64,000 nt of DNA from Micromonospora sp. U21 (GTDB lineage: Bacteria; Actinomycetota; Actinomycetes; Mycobacteriales; Micromonosporaceae). Position numbers and translations under genes: made by a program. The stretch is from positions 61,689-125,688 of the forward strand of contig NZ_JAGPYK010000015.1 in the NCBI RefSeq assembly GCF_018070045.1, written 5' to 3'. The notes beneath the pieces were generated by a model that saw nothing but the letters and a program-made list of their open reading frames with translations, was not told the DNA's origin and did not search any database. Below, piece after piece: positions 23,106-31,836 of this stretch (position 1 is the stretch's first letter; every line of letters begins with the position of its first letter).

Positions 23106-25088
23106 ATGCACCGTCCAACCCTGTCCACCGGCCGGCGTGCCCTGCTCGCCGCCGCCGTGGTCGCCGCCGCGACCGCGGTACCACTACCCGGCGGCCCAGC
23201 CGTGGCCGCACCCACCGCCGACCGCCAGCAGCAGTACGCCGCAGCGGCGACCGAGTACGGCGTACCGGCCGACGTGCTGCTCGGTGTCTCCTATCTGGAG
23301 TCGCGCTGGGACAGCAACGCCGGCACGCCGAGCACCAGCGGCGGCTACGGCCCGATGCACCTGACCGACGCCCGGCACGTGGCCGCCCTACCGGGGCGCG
23401 GCCACCACGATGCCGGCGACGAGGACCCGCGCGGCGACGACTCCCGCCCCGCCCGGTCGTTGGCGCCCCGACCGGCCGAGGATCCCGCGCCGCCCGCCGC
23501 CGCGTTGCAGACCGTGGACGCCGCCGCCGCACTGACCGGTGCCGCCCCCGAGTCACTGCGCACCGACGCGAGCGTCAACATCCGTGGCGGCGCGGCACTG
23601 CTGGCCGCGTACCAGCGGGAGATCGGCGCGCCGGTTGGCGCCGACACCGACCCGGCAGCCTGGTACGGCGCGGTGGCCCGCTATGCCGGCGCGGACAGCG
23701 CGGACGCCGCGGCCGCCTTCGCCGACGAGGTGTTCACCACCATCGGCGCCGGCGAGTCCCGGGTGACCGACGACGGCCAGCGGATCACGCTGCCGGCCCG
23801 GGCGATCCAACCCCAGCGTTCCTGGCTGGACCGGCTGGGACTGCGCCGGCTCGCCCGCCCCGACGGGCTGGAGTGCCCCCGCACCATCTCCTGCGAGTGG
23901 ATCCCGGCGCCGTACGAGGCGTTCGGCGCCGGGGACTACGGCAACCACGACCTCTCCGACCGACCCGGCCGGCAGAAGATCGAGTACATCGTCATCCACG
24001 ACACCGAGGCGAGCTGGGCGACCACGCTGCAACTCGTCCAGGACCCGACCTACGTGAGCTGGCACTACTCGCTGCGTTCGGCGGACGGGCACATCGCCCA
24101 GCACGTGAAGACCAAGGACGTCGGCTGGCACGCCGGCAACTGGTACGTCAACGCCAAGTCGATCGGGCTGGAACACGAGGGCTTCGCCGCGCAGGGCACC
24201 TGGTACACCGAGGCGATGTACCGGACCTCCGCCAAGCTCGTCCGGCATCTCGCCCTTCGGCTGGGGATCCCGCTGGACCGCCAGCACATCATCGGCCACG
24301 ACAACGTGCCCGGTACCGTCGCCGCGAACGTGCGCGGGATGCACTGGGATCCGGGCCCGTACTGGGACTGGACGCACTACTTCGACCTGCTGCACGCGCC
24401 GCGGCTGGACACCGGCACCCCGGCGACCGGGCTGGTCCGGATCGACCCGGACTACGCCACCAACCAGCCGGCGTTCACCGGCTGCGTCACCGCCGGCGTG
24501 CCATGCGCGCCGCGCGGCTCATCGGCGGTGGTGCTGCGCAGCGCGCCGTCGGCGGGCGCGCCACTGGTCAACGACATCGCACTGCGTCCCGACGGCACCC
24601 CGAACACGATGACCGTGTCGGACCACGGCGCCCGGGCCTCCGCCGGCCAGACGTACGCCCTCGCCGGCCGGCAGGGTGACTGGACGGCGATCTGGTACCT
24701 CGGACAGAAGGCGTGGTTCCACAACCCGGCGTCCGCACCGACCGCCAGCTGGACCGTCGGCATGGTGGCCACCCCGAAGCCTGGGCGGGCCACCATCCCG
24801 GTGTACGGGCGGGCGTACCCCGAGGAGACGGCGTACCCGTCCGGGGTGCCCTACCAGCCGATCTCGCCGCTCCAGTACACCCTGGCGGCCGGCCAGCGGT
24901 ACGCCGTCGGCGCGGTGCTGCCGGGCGAGTACTACCGGGCCACCACGTTCGACGGCTCCTCGCCGGGCGACTGGACGGTCATCCGCGGCCAGAACCGGTA
25001 CGCACAGATCCAGTTCGGTCACCGGATCATGTACGTCGATCTCGCCGACGTGCAGCTTCTGCCGTCTCCGGTGGGAGCACCGCGCTGA
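23106..25088 (+). CDS. Secreted N-acetylmuramoyl-L-alanine amidase with N-terminal lysozyme-like region
   Basis: 660 residues. A signal peptide (RRALLAAAVVAAATAVPLPGGPAVAA) precedes a transglycosylase-like segment (YGVPADVLLGVSYLESRWD, GGYGPMHLTD) that has the SLT-type Glu. An amidase_2 domain follows (IEYIVIHDTE, SWHYSLRSADG, GWHAGNWYVNAKSIGLEHEG, IIGHDNVPGT) with two zinc His visible; the C-terminal ~200 residues are beta-rich, likely SH3-like wall-binding repeats. It would cut the amide bond between MurNAc and the stem peptide outside the cell. Placed between two NlpC/P60 genes. Confidence 0.9.
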   Translation: MHRPTLSTGRRALLAAAVVAAATAVPLPGGPAVAAPTADRQQQYAAAATEYGVPADVLLGVSYLESRWDSNAGTPSTSGGYGPMHLTDARHVAALPGRGHHDAGDEDPRGDDSRPARSLAPRPAEDPAPPAAALQTVDAAAALTGAAPESLRTDASVNIRGGAALLAAYQREIGAPVGADTDPAAWYGAVARYAGADSADAAAAFADEVFTTIGAGESRVTDDGQRITLPARAIQPQRSWLDRLGLRRLARPDGLECPRTISCEWIPAPYEAFGAGDYGNHDLSDRPGRQKIEYIVIHDTEASWATTLQLVQDPTYVSWHYSLRSADGHIAQHVKTKDVGWHAGNWYVNAKSIGLEHEGFAAQGTWYTEAMYRTSAKLVRHLALRLGIPLDRQHIIGHDNVPGTVAANVRGMHWDPGPYWDWTHYFDLLHAPRLDTGTPATGLVRIDPDYATNQPAFTGCVTAGVPCAPRGSSAVVLRSAPSAGAPLVNDIALRPDGTPNTMTVSDHGARASAGQTYALAGRQGDWTAIWYLGQKAWFHNPASAPTASWTVGMVATPKPGRATIPVYGRAYPEETAYPSGVPYQPISPLQYTLAAGQRYAVGAVLPGEYYRATTFDGSSPGDWTVIRGQNRYAQIQFGHRIMYVDLADVQLLPSPVGAPR

Positions 25089-25103
25089 ACCGTGTTGAAC
25101 GGC

Positions 25104-25139
25104 ACGAGGGCCCCCGGTCGTCCGACCGGGGGCCCTCGT
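25104..25139. terminator. Bidirectional terminator between amidase and second NlpC/P60 gene
   Basis: A perfect 17-bp inverted repeat (25104-25120 and 25123-25139) with a 2-nt gap between convergent genes. Confidence 0.8.
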
Positions 25140-25152
25140 CGTGACTGCTGGA

Positions 25153-26160
25153 TCAGCCGGGTCTGCGGAACCCGGCGACCGGCATGTTGTTGATGCTGGC
25201 CACCTGCACCGGTTTGCCGGCGCGTGGCGCGTGCACCATCTTGTCGTTGCCCAGATACAGGCCGACGTGGTGCAGGTCGCTGAAGAAGAAGACCAGGTCA
25301 CCGGGTCGTGCGTCGGCCCGCGAGATGGCCTTGCCCTCGTGCCACTGGTCACCCGTGTGGTGGGTCAGGTAGATCCCGGCCGCCTTGTACGCGTACTGGG
25401 TCAGGCCCGAGCAGTCGAACGAGTTCGGGCCGGTGGCGCCCCAGACGTACGGGTCTCCGACCTGCTGGCAGGCGGTCTTGATCGCCTTCTGGGCGGCCGC
25501 GTTGGCCACCCCGTTGATGGTCGGGCAGCCCTCGGTCTTGATCGTCGTCTTCGGCAGCGAGGCCTCGAGCCGCTTGATCTCGCCGTCGATCTGCTTCTTC
25601 TTCGCCGCCAGCTCGTTCTGCTGCTTGGTCTGGGTGACGATCAGCACGTCCAGCTTCTGCTTCTGGCCGTCGTACTTGGCCCGTACGGCCAGCACGCCCT
25701 CGACCTCCTTGCGCTCCCGCGCGGCGAGCCGGTCGAGGACGGTGAGCTGCTCGGTGAGCGTGTCCGGCTTGGCGCTGACGAGCAGCGCCCCGATGTCGTG
25801 GGAGGGGCCCGACATGTAGTACCGGGAGGCGAGGTCACCGACCCGGTTGAGCGCCAGCTCGCTCTGCAGGGCCAGCGGCTCAATCTTCTTCTGCAGCTCG
25901 GACGACTTCTTCCGGTTGGCCTTGAGCTGCGACCGCACCTTGTTGTACTGCTCGATGGTGGGCTCCAACTGCTCCCACTGCTTGTCGATCTGCGCCTCGA
26001 TCTCGTCGACCGTGGGCGCGGCCTGCACGGGCGCGGAGAGCACGCCGGCGCCGACAGCCGCGGCGGCGACCAGGACGAGTAGACGGTGGGCGACCCGGCG
26101 CAGACCGCCCGGCCGAGCGGGCAGTCCCGGGGCGTGACGATGAGGGGGCATGGTTGCCAC
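25153..26160 (-). CDS. Secreted NlpC/P60 endopeptidase with coiled coil (paralog)
   Basis: 335 residues from the GTG at 26160; AAAGGAG lies 9 nt upstream, while the ATG at 26151 is too far from it. Same architecture as the protein at 21685-22725: signal peptide (LLVLVAAAAVGAGVLSAPVQA), coiled coil (EIEAQIDKQWEQLEPTIEQY onward) and NlpC/P60 domain with YVWGATGPNSFDCSGLTQY, HHVGLYLG and KMVHAPRAG. Identical organisation, divergent sequence: an old duplication. No riboswitch is recognisable in its leader, so the two copies are controlled differently. Confidence 0.92.
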   Translation of the reverse strand: MATMPPHRHAPGLPARPGGLRRVAHRLLVLVAAAAVGAGVLSAPVQAAPTVDEIEAQIDKQWEQLEPTIEQYNKVRSQLKANRKKSSELQKKIEPLALQSELALNRVGDLASRYYMSGPSHDIGALLVSAKPDTLTEQLTVLDRLAARERKEVEGVLAVRAKYDGQKQKLDVLIVTQTKQQNELAAKKKQIDGEIKRLEASLPKTTIKTEGCPTINGVANAAAQKAIKTACQQVGDPYVWGATGPNSFDCSGLTQYAYKAAGIYLTHHTGDQWHEGKAISRADARPGDLVFFFSDLHHVGLYLGNDKMVHAPRAGKPVQVASINNMPVAGFRRPG

Positions 26161-26333
26161 CGGCACCGACTCCTTTGCAACCGACCGCCGGGCGCCTCGC
26201 GTGAGGGAAGGGCCGAGGCAGACGACCCACAGCGGTCGGTGCCCCACATTAGGGAAGCGCAGCACCGGAATCAAGGCGGGAGGCGTCACCGTCACTGTCA
26301 CGCAACTGCTTGCACACCAAGGGTATCGGCCCA

Positions 26334-27335
26334 TCAACCAACGATTGCGGTCAATACGTCGTCGAGCGTGACCACGCCGAGCGGGCGCCGGCCGTCGCTG
26401 ACCAGCACCATGTGCCTCCGCTCGCGGCGCATGGCCAGCAGCAGATCGGCGAGCGTACGCTCCGGCGGCACCACCGCCAGCGGCCGGTAGACCTCCGCCG
26501 GCACCGGTGCCCGGCGAGCATGGCCGGAGTACCCGAGCACGTCCTTGACGTGCACGAAACCGAGCACCCGCCGGGTGGACCGCTGCACCACCGGGAACCG
26601 GGACCGGCCGGTCCGGGTCGCCAGCACCTCCAGCGACGCCGGCGAGACGTCCTCGGCCACCGTCACCACCGTCGACCACGGCTGCCACGCGTCCGCCGCC
26701 GTCCGGGTGTGCAGCGCCAGGGCGCCGGTGATCCGGGCGTGCTGCTCCGCGTCGAGCAACCCCTCGGTGCGCGCCTGGGAGACCAGCCCGGCCAACTCCT
26801 CCGCGGTGAACACCGTCTTCACCGCCTCGGACGCCTCGATCCGCCAGAACCCGAGCACCTGCCGGGCCGCCCACTTCATCGCCAGCAGCAGCGGCTTGGT
26901 GGCCACGCAGAACGCCAGCATGGCCGGGCCGAGCCAGAGCGCGGAGAGTTCCGGACCGGCCAGCGTGATGTTCTTCGGCACCATCTCGCCGACCACCGTG
27001 TGCAGGAAGACCACCACGCCCAACGCCAGCACGAACGCCACCGGGTGCACCGCCCGCTCGGGCAGACCGATCGCGTGGAACGGCGACTCCAGCAGATGGG
27101 CCAGCGCGGGCTCGGCGATCGCCCCGAGGCCCAGGGAGCAGACCGTGATGCCGAGCTGCGCCCCAGCGATCATCAGGGGGATCTGGTTCATCGCCGACAG
27201 GGCCCAGCGGGCCCGCTTCGAGTCGGCGGCCAGCGGCTCGATCACCGTACGCCGGGACGCGATGAGCGCGAACTCGCTGCCCACGAAGAACCCGTTGCCG
27301 AGCAGCAGCAGCACGGTCACCAGCAGCTCAGTCAT
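26334..27335 (-). CDS. CNNM/CBS-domain membrane protein (hemolysin family), gene B
   Basis: 333 residues from the ATG at 27335. An N-terminal DUF21/CNNM domain with about three to four helices (TELLVTVLLLLGNGFFVGSEF, the family's NGFF/AEFAL motif) and VGEMVPKNITL is followed by two CBS domains (FPVVQRSTRRVLGFVHVKDVL; MVLVSDGRRPLGVVTLDDVL). Unlike gene A, it lacks a CorC-like C-terminal domain. Relatives transport or sense Mg2+ or other divalent cations. Its first 8 nt overlap the end of gene A: one operon. Confidence 0.88.
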   Translation of the reverse strand: MTELLVTVLLLLGNGFFVGSEFALIASRRTVIEPLAADSKRARWALSAMNQIPLMIAGAQLGITVCSLGLGAIAEPALAHLLESPFHAIGLPERAVHPVAFVLALGVVVFLHTVVGEMVPKNITLAGPELSALWLGPAMLAFCVATKPLLLAMKWAARQVLGFWRIEASEAVKTVFTAEELAGLVSQARTEGLLDAEQHARITGALALHTRTAADAWQPWSTVVTVAEDVSPASLEVLATRTGRSRFPVVQRSTRRVLGFVHVKDVLGYSGHARRAPVPAEVYRPLAVVPPERTLADLLLAMRRERRHMVLVSDGRRPLGVVTLDDVLTAIVG

Positions 27336-28698
27336 CGTCGTCCGGCTCCGCCGGGCGCAGCACCCGGACCTGCTCGATCCGGTGCCGCTCCACCTCCACC
27401 ACGGTGAACTCCCAGCCACCCGCCTCGACCGTCTCGCCGGCCAGCGGGATGTGCCCGAGCCGAGCCATCAGGTACCCGGCCAGCGTCTCGTACGGCCCCT
27501 CGGGCAGCCGGAAGCCGGTCTGCTCGGCCAGTTCGTCGGAGCGCAGCACCCCGTCGACCAGCACGGTGCGCTCCCCGCCCGGCACGGTGAGCTCGACCGG
27601 GCCGGCGTCGTCCACACTGGCCGGGTCGAACTCGTCGGCGATCTCCCCGACCAGTTCCTCGACCAGGTCCTCGATGGTCACCACGCCGTCCGTGCCGCCG
27701 TACTCGTCGACCACGATGGCCAGGTCGGCCCCGGCGGCCTTCAGCGCGGCCAGCACGCCGTCCAGGTCCAGGCTCTCCGGCACGTACACCGGCTCCCGGG
27801 CCACCGAGCCGACCATGGTCGACGCCCGGGCGGCCAGCGGCACACCGAGCGCGTCCGGCACCCCCGCCACACCGGTGACCAGGTCCAGGGTCTCCTCGTA
27901 CACCGGGAACCGCGTCCGTCCGGTTTCCCGGGACATCTCGAGCAACGCCGCCACCGTGGCCGTGGCGCGCAGCGCGACCACGTCCACCCGGGGGGTCATC
28001 GCCTCGGCCGCCCGCTTGTCGCCGAAGCGGATGGTGCGGCGCAGCAGCATCGCGGTGTCCGTGGGCAGCGCCCCCGCCCGGGCGGAGATGGCGGCCAGCA
28101 GGCCCAGCTCCTCCGGTGAGCGGGCACTCCGAAGCTCCTCCTGCGGCTCCACCCCGAGCGCCCGGACGAGTCGGTTCGCCGAGCCGTTCAATCCCCGGAT
28201 CACCCAGCCGAACGTCCGGGAGAAGGTGTGCATGGGGCCGGCGGTGGCCAGCGCGGCCGGCATCGGCCGGGCCAGCGCCGCGTTCTTGGGCACCAGTTCG
28301 CCGAAGAGCATCGAGATCAGGGTGGCCAGGGCCAGCGCCAGGAACGGGGTGAACCGCTCGGTGCTGTCCCCGGCCACCGGCCGCAGCAGCGGGGAGAAGA
28401 TCCGGGCCAGGGCCGGCTCGGCCAGGTAGCCGGTGAGCAGCGCGGTGATGGTGATGCCGAGCTGTGCCCCGGAGAGCTGGAAGGACAGCTCGCGCAGCGC
28501 GGTGCGTACCGTCAGGGCGGCCTGGTCGCCGGCGGCGGCACGGCGATCGATCTCCGCACGATCGACCGTGACCAGGGCGAACTCGGCCGCGACGAAGAAC
28601 GCGTTGCCGGCGGTCAACGCAGCGAAGCCAACCAGGGGCAGCAGCGTGGTCAGGAGAATCCCGTCGATGTTCGCCTCACCTCGGCGCGATTGTGCCAC
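27328..28698 (-). CDS. CNNM/CBS/CorC-domain membrane protein (hemolysin family), gene A
   Basis: 456 residues from the GTG at 28698. CNNM domain (GNAFFVAAEFALVTVDRAEID, SGAQLGITITALLTGYLAEPAL, FGELVPKNAALARP, each in part), two CBS domains (VDVVALRATATVAALLE; LAIVVDEYGGTDGVVTIEDLVEELVGEI, in part) and a CorC/HlyC domain at the end. A very strong Shine-Dalgarno stretch GAGGTGAGG lies inside the 5' end, 5 nt before an ATC codon (28668) from which the family's conserved region would start exactly, so non-standard initiation there is possible. Function as for gene B. Confidence 0.87.
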   Translation of the reverse strand: MAQSRRGEANIDGILLTTLLPLVGFAALTAGNAFFVAAEFALVTVDRAEIDRRAAAGDQAALTVRTALRELSFQLSGAQLGITITALLTGYLAEPALARIFSPLLRPVAGDSTERFTPFLALALATLISMLFGELVPKNAALARPMPAALATAGPMHTFSRTFGWVIRGLNGSANRLVRALGVEPQEELRSARSPEELGLLAAISARAGALPTDTAMLLRRTIRFGDKRAAEAMTPRVDVVALRATATVAALLEMSRETGRTRFPVYEETLDLVTGVAGVPDALGVPLAARASTMVGSVAREPVYVPESLDLDGVLAALKAAGADLAIVVDEYGGTDGVVTIEDLVEELVGEIADEFDPASVDDAGPVELTVPGGERTVLVDGVLRSDELAEQTGFRLPEGPYETLAGYLMARLGHIPLAGETVEAGGWEFTVVEVERHRIEQVRVLRPAEPDDDD

Positions 28699-28797
28699 GG
28701 CGGATGCCCGGCCACCGGCCGGTCCGGCTGACCGGCGACGGAGGCGGTCCCCGGTGCCCGCAGATGGTCCCGGTGCCGCCATCGCCCCTGCCACGAC

Positions 28798-28832
28798 GAC
28801 GGCGGTGGCACCCCGTGGGTGCCACCGCCGTC
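28798..28832. terminator. Terminator downstream of the Fe-S oxidoreductase gene
   Basis: GACGGCGGTGGCACC (28798-28812) pairs perfectly with GGTGCCACCGCCGTC (28818-28832), 25 nt past the stop of the minus-strand gene. Confidence 0.8.
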
Positions 28833-28856
28833 CGGTGCTTCTGCGCGGTACGCGGC

Positions 28857-31055
28857 TCAGCCGGCGACCGGCGCAGCCTCCTTACCGCCCTGCGATCGTT
28901 CCGGCTTGACCGAGCGGAGCAGCACGCTGGCCACGTCGATCACCTCGACCTGCTCGCCGGCGCCCTTGCCGTTGACCCCGTCGCTGAGCATCGTCGAGCA
29001 GAACGGGCAGCCGACTGCGACCGTCTTCGCTCCGGTGGCCATGGCCTCCTCGACCCGGTCCACGTTGATCCGCTTGCCGATCTTCTCCTCCATCCACATC
29101 CGGGCGCCGCCGGCGCCGCAGCAGAAGGAGCGCTCGCTGTTGCGCGGCATCTCGGTGATCTCGCCCTCGATGGCGTCCCCGAGCACCTCGCGGGGAGCAG
29201 CGAAGACCCGGTTGTGCCGGCCCAGGTAGCAGGGGTCGTGGTAGGTGACTCCGCCGTCGACCGGCTGCACCGGGGTGAGCTTGCCGGTGGACACGAGGTG
29301 GGCCAGCAGCTGGGTGTGGTGTACCACCTCGAACTCGCCGCCGAGCTGGCCGTACTCGTTGCCGAGGGTGTTGAAGCAGTGCGGGCAGGTAGCGACGATC
29401 TTGCGCTTGGCCTTCTCCCGGCCCTCGAACGCCTCGTTGAGCGTCTCCACGTTCTGCTGGGCGAGCATCTGGAAGACGAACTCGTTGCCGATCCGCCGCG
29501 CCGGGTCACCGGAGCAGGTTTCGCCCTCGCCCAGGATGGCGAACTCGACGCCCGCCTCGTTGAGCAGGGTGGCCACGGCGCGGGTGGTCTTCTTGGCCCG
29601 GTCCTCGAACGCGCCGGCGCAGCCGACCCAGAACAGGTATTCGAAGTCGTCCACCTCGCCGACCCGGGGCACCTCGAAGTCGAGGCCCTTGGTCCAGTCC
29701 TCGCGGGTGTTCTGCGGGGCGCCCCACGGGTTGCCCTTGTTCTCCAGGTTGCGCAGCATCACGCCGGCCTCGGAGGGGAAGCTCGACTCGATCAGCACCT
29801 GGTAGCGGCGCATGTCGACGATGTGGTCCACGTGCTCGATGTCCACCGGGCACTGCTCGACACACGCACCACAGGTGGTGCAGGACCAGAGCACGTCCGG
29901 GTCGATGACGCCGCCCTCCTCGGCGGTGCCGATCAGCGGACGGTCGGCCTCGGCCAGCGCCAGCACGTCGAGGTGCGCGAGCTGCGCCGCGGTGGCCTTC
30001 TCCTCGCCGGTCAGGTCGTTGCCGCCACCGGCGAGCAGGTAGGGCGCCTTGGCGTACGCGTGGTCGCGCAGGCTCAGCACGAGCAGCTTGGGCGAGAGCG
30101 GCTTGCCGGTGTTCCAGGCCGGGCACTGCGACTGGCAGCGACCGCACTCGGTGCAGGTGCTGAAGTCCAGCAGACCCTTCCAGCTGAACTGCTCGACCTG
30201 GGCGACACCGAACTGGTCCTTCTCCGGGTCGGCCTCCTCGAAGTCGAGCGGCTTGCCCTGGCTCGTCATCGGGCGCAGCGCGCCGAGGCCGGAGCCGGCC
30301 GGCCGGGCCGGCTCGCGCTTGAAGAAGATGTTGGGGAACGCCAGGAAGCGGTGCCAGGCGACGCCCATGGTGACGTTCAGCGAGATGACGATCAGCCAGG
30401 TCATCGAGATGACGATCTTGATGAGGGCGGCGACGCTGGCCCCGTCCTGCCAGTCGGGCAGCACCGCGCCGACCGCGTGGCTGACCGGGGTGGCCCAGAG
30501 CGGGTACTCGAAGTGGTCGGTGGCGACCTTGAAGCCCCGGATCACGAACCCGAAGATCAGGACCAGCAGCACGATCCACTCGACGAAGTAGCCCTGCCAC
30601 ATGGTCGAGCCGGTGAACCGGGACCGTCCGCCCGGCCGGGTCGGCCGGTTGCGCAGCCGGATCGCCATCAGCACCAGGATGCCGACCAGGCCCAGGACGC
30701 CGATGATCTCGGTGGCCAGCCCGAAGACCACCCAGTGCCCGATGATCGGCAGGCCACCGGTCGGCGTGACCACCTCGAAGTACGCCTCGAGCACCAGCAG
30801 CGACAGCACGATGAAGCCGACCATCACCAACCAGTGCGCCGCACCCACCACGCCCCACTTGAGCATCCGGGTGTGGCCGGCGGTCTCCACCAGCATGGTC
30901 TTCGTACGGCTGACCTTGTCGGTGAACCGCTCCGGCGCGGGCTGCCCGAGCCGGATGACTGCCACCATCTTGAGGACCGCGCGTGCCGCAAGCCACACCG
31001 CCACGGCGGTGATGGCGGCCGCGAGGATCGTGGTGACGATCTGGACGCTGCCCAT
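28857..31055 (-). CDS. Membrane Fe-S oxidoreductase (FadF/Rv0338c-like)
   Basis: 732 residues from the ATG at 31055, with GGGGAGG 8 nt upstream. The N-terminal ~270 residues hold about five to six membrane helices (NarI-like); next come two 4Fe-4S motifs (CTECGRCQSQCP, CTTCGACVEQCP) and two CCG-type cysteine-rich domains (WVGCAGAFEDRA..., YHDPCYLGRHN, SFCCGAGGARMW). This is the layout of HdrD-like enzymes thought to pass electrons from ETF to the quinone pool during beta-oxidation. A palindrome shared with the acyl-CoA dehydrogenase promoter region sits 153 nt upstream, linking the two. Confidence 0.9.
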   Translation of the reverse strand: MGSVQIVTTILAAAITAVAVWLAARAVLKMVAVIRLGQPAPERFTDKVSRTKTMLVETAGHTRMLKWGVVGAAHWLVMVGFIVLSLLVLEAYFEVVTPTGGLPIIGHWVVFGLATEIIGVLGLVGILVLMAIRLRNRPTRPGGRSRFTGSTMWQGYFVEWIVLLVLIFGFVIRGFKVATDHFEYPLWATPVSHAVGAVLPDWQDGASVAALIKIVISMTWLIVISLNVTMGVAWHRFLAFPNIFFKREPARPAGSGLGALRPMTSQGKPLDFEEADPEKDQFGVAQVEQFSWKGLLDFSTCTECGRCQSQCPAWNTGKPLSPKLLVLSLRDHAYAKAPYLLAGGGNDLTGEEKATAAQLAHLDVLALAEADRPLIGTAEEGGVIDPDVLWSCTTCGACVEQCPVDIEHVDHIVDMRRYQVLIESSFPSEAGVMLRNLENKGNPWGAPQNTREDWTKGLDFEVPRVGEVDDFEYLFWVGCAGAFEDRAKKTTRAVATLLNEAGVEFAILGEGETCSGDPARRIGNEFVFQMLAQQNVETLNEAFEGREKAKRKIVATCPHCFNTLGNEYGQLGGEFEVVHHTQLLAHLVSTGKLTPVQPVDGGVTYHDPCYLGRHNRVFAAPREVLGDAIEGEITEMPRNSERSFCCGAGGARMWMEEKIGKRINVDRVEEAMATGAKTVAVGCPFCSTMLSDGVNGKGAGEQVEVIDVASVLLRSVKPERSQGGKEAAPVAG

Positions 31056-31207
31056 CGAGTTGGCCTCCCCGGTCTGCTGCCTGTCGAGCGGCTCGGCGAC
31101 CGGGGGCCGGGTCAGGACGGAGCCAGCGTCGCGCCGCTGCCGCACCTGCGACCGGACCGGTCGATGACCTCGCTCCGCTCGGTCATGCAGTGCAGCCTAC
31201 GCGCAAG

Positions 31208-31223
31208 GTTACCCAGCAGTAAC
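31208..31223. promoter_or_regulatory. Operator-like palindrome upstream of the Fe-S oxidoreductase
   Basis: GTTACCCAGCAGTAAC has the same GTTAC-N6-GTAAC form, spacing and flanking C/A as 9464-9479. Twelve of 16 positions are identical. Confidence 0.6.
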
Positions 31224-31271
31224 GTGAGTCATCTCGCAGCGGGCCACGCCGCCCTGCGGACACCATAGGGT

Positions 31272-31299
31272 GCCCCGCCCGGTCCTGCCGGGCAGGGGC
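31272..31299 (-). terminator. Probable terminator of crgA
   Basis: GCCCCGCCCGG and CCGGGCAGGGGC form a strong stem with one bulged A and a TCCTG loop, about 50 nt past the crgA stop. Confidence 0.55.
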
Positions 31300-31351
31300 T
31301 CCGTGGGGTGACGTGGATCCTCCGGCGTGGCGACCCGCCGGCCGGGCCGGC

Positions 31352-31615
31352 TCAGCGCCAGCGGGAGAGCAGTGCCAGTGAGGCGACCATCGCGCCGAAG
31401 CCCACCGCGAGGTTCCAGTAACCCCACGCCATGACCGGGTACTGCTGCTCGGAGAGGTAGTAGACCACCAGCCAACCGATGCCTGCGACGATCAATGCCA
31501 CCGCGGTGATCGGAAGCCACACCGGGCTAGGCTTGCGCGACGATGGCGCCGTCGTCGGACGGACGTCCGTCGGCGGGGTGTACACCTTCTTCTTGCGGAC
31601 CTGAGACTTGGGCAC
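31352..31615 (-). CDS. crgA: Cell division protein CrgA
   Basis: 87 residues from the GTG at 31615 (VPKSQVRKKKVYTPPTDVRP), with GGAGAG 5 nt upstream. PKSQVRKKK is the invariant CrgA start. Two membrane helices (VWLPITAVALIVAGIGWLVVYYL, WNLAVGFGAMVASLALL, in part) with the loop SEQQYPVMAWGYWN between are diagnostic. CrgA coordinates septum proteins and inhibits or tunes FtsZ-ring maturation in actinobacteria. The frame is open 27 codons further up but without family similarity. Divergent from the DUF881 gene, as in mycobacteria. Confidence 0.95.
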   Translation of the reverse strand: MPKSQVRKKKVYTPPTDVRPTTAPSSRKPSPVWLPITAVALIVAGIGWLVVYYLSEQQYPVMAWGYWNLAVGFGAMVASLALLSRWR

Positions 31616-31836
31616 GACGCTCTCCAGAGGGGTGACGACCTCGTCCGGCCTGACAACCGGGCGCGGGGGCGACGGTCCATGGCCAATAATGTTCAAAAGC
31701 TAGCGTAGTCCGGAACGCCCGCCCGGACCACGAATGGGGTCAGGCCGGTGCGCGGAGTGACCGAAAAAGGCGGGACTGTTCCCATCACCGGCCGAGCCGG
31801 GACGGACCGATCCCCGAAACGCGGAAGGAACGCTCG

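Noticed and set aside
26161..26333. A second ydaO riboswitch before the other NlpC/P60 gene
   Set aside because: I looked for the conserved GGGGTGAATC and CAGCTAACC blocks in this leader and found neither.
28692..31268. An 858-codon open frame on the plus strand
   Set aside because: Antisense to the Fe-S oxidoreductase, whose cysteine motifs are unmistakable; the plus frame is compositional noise.
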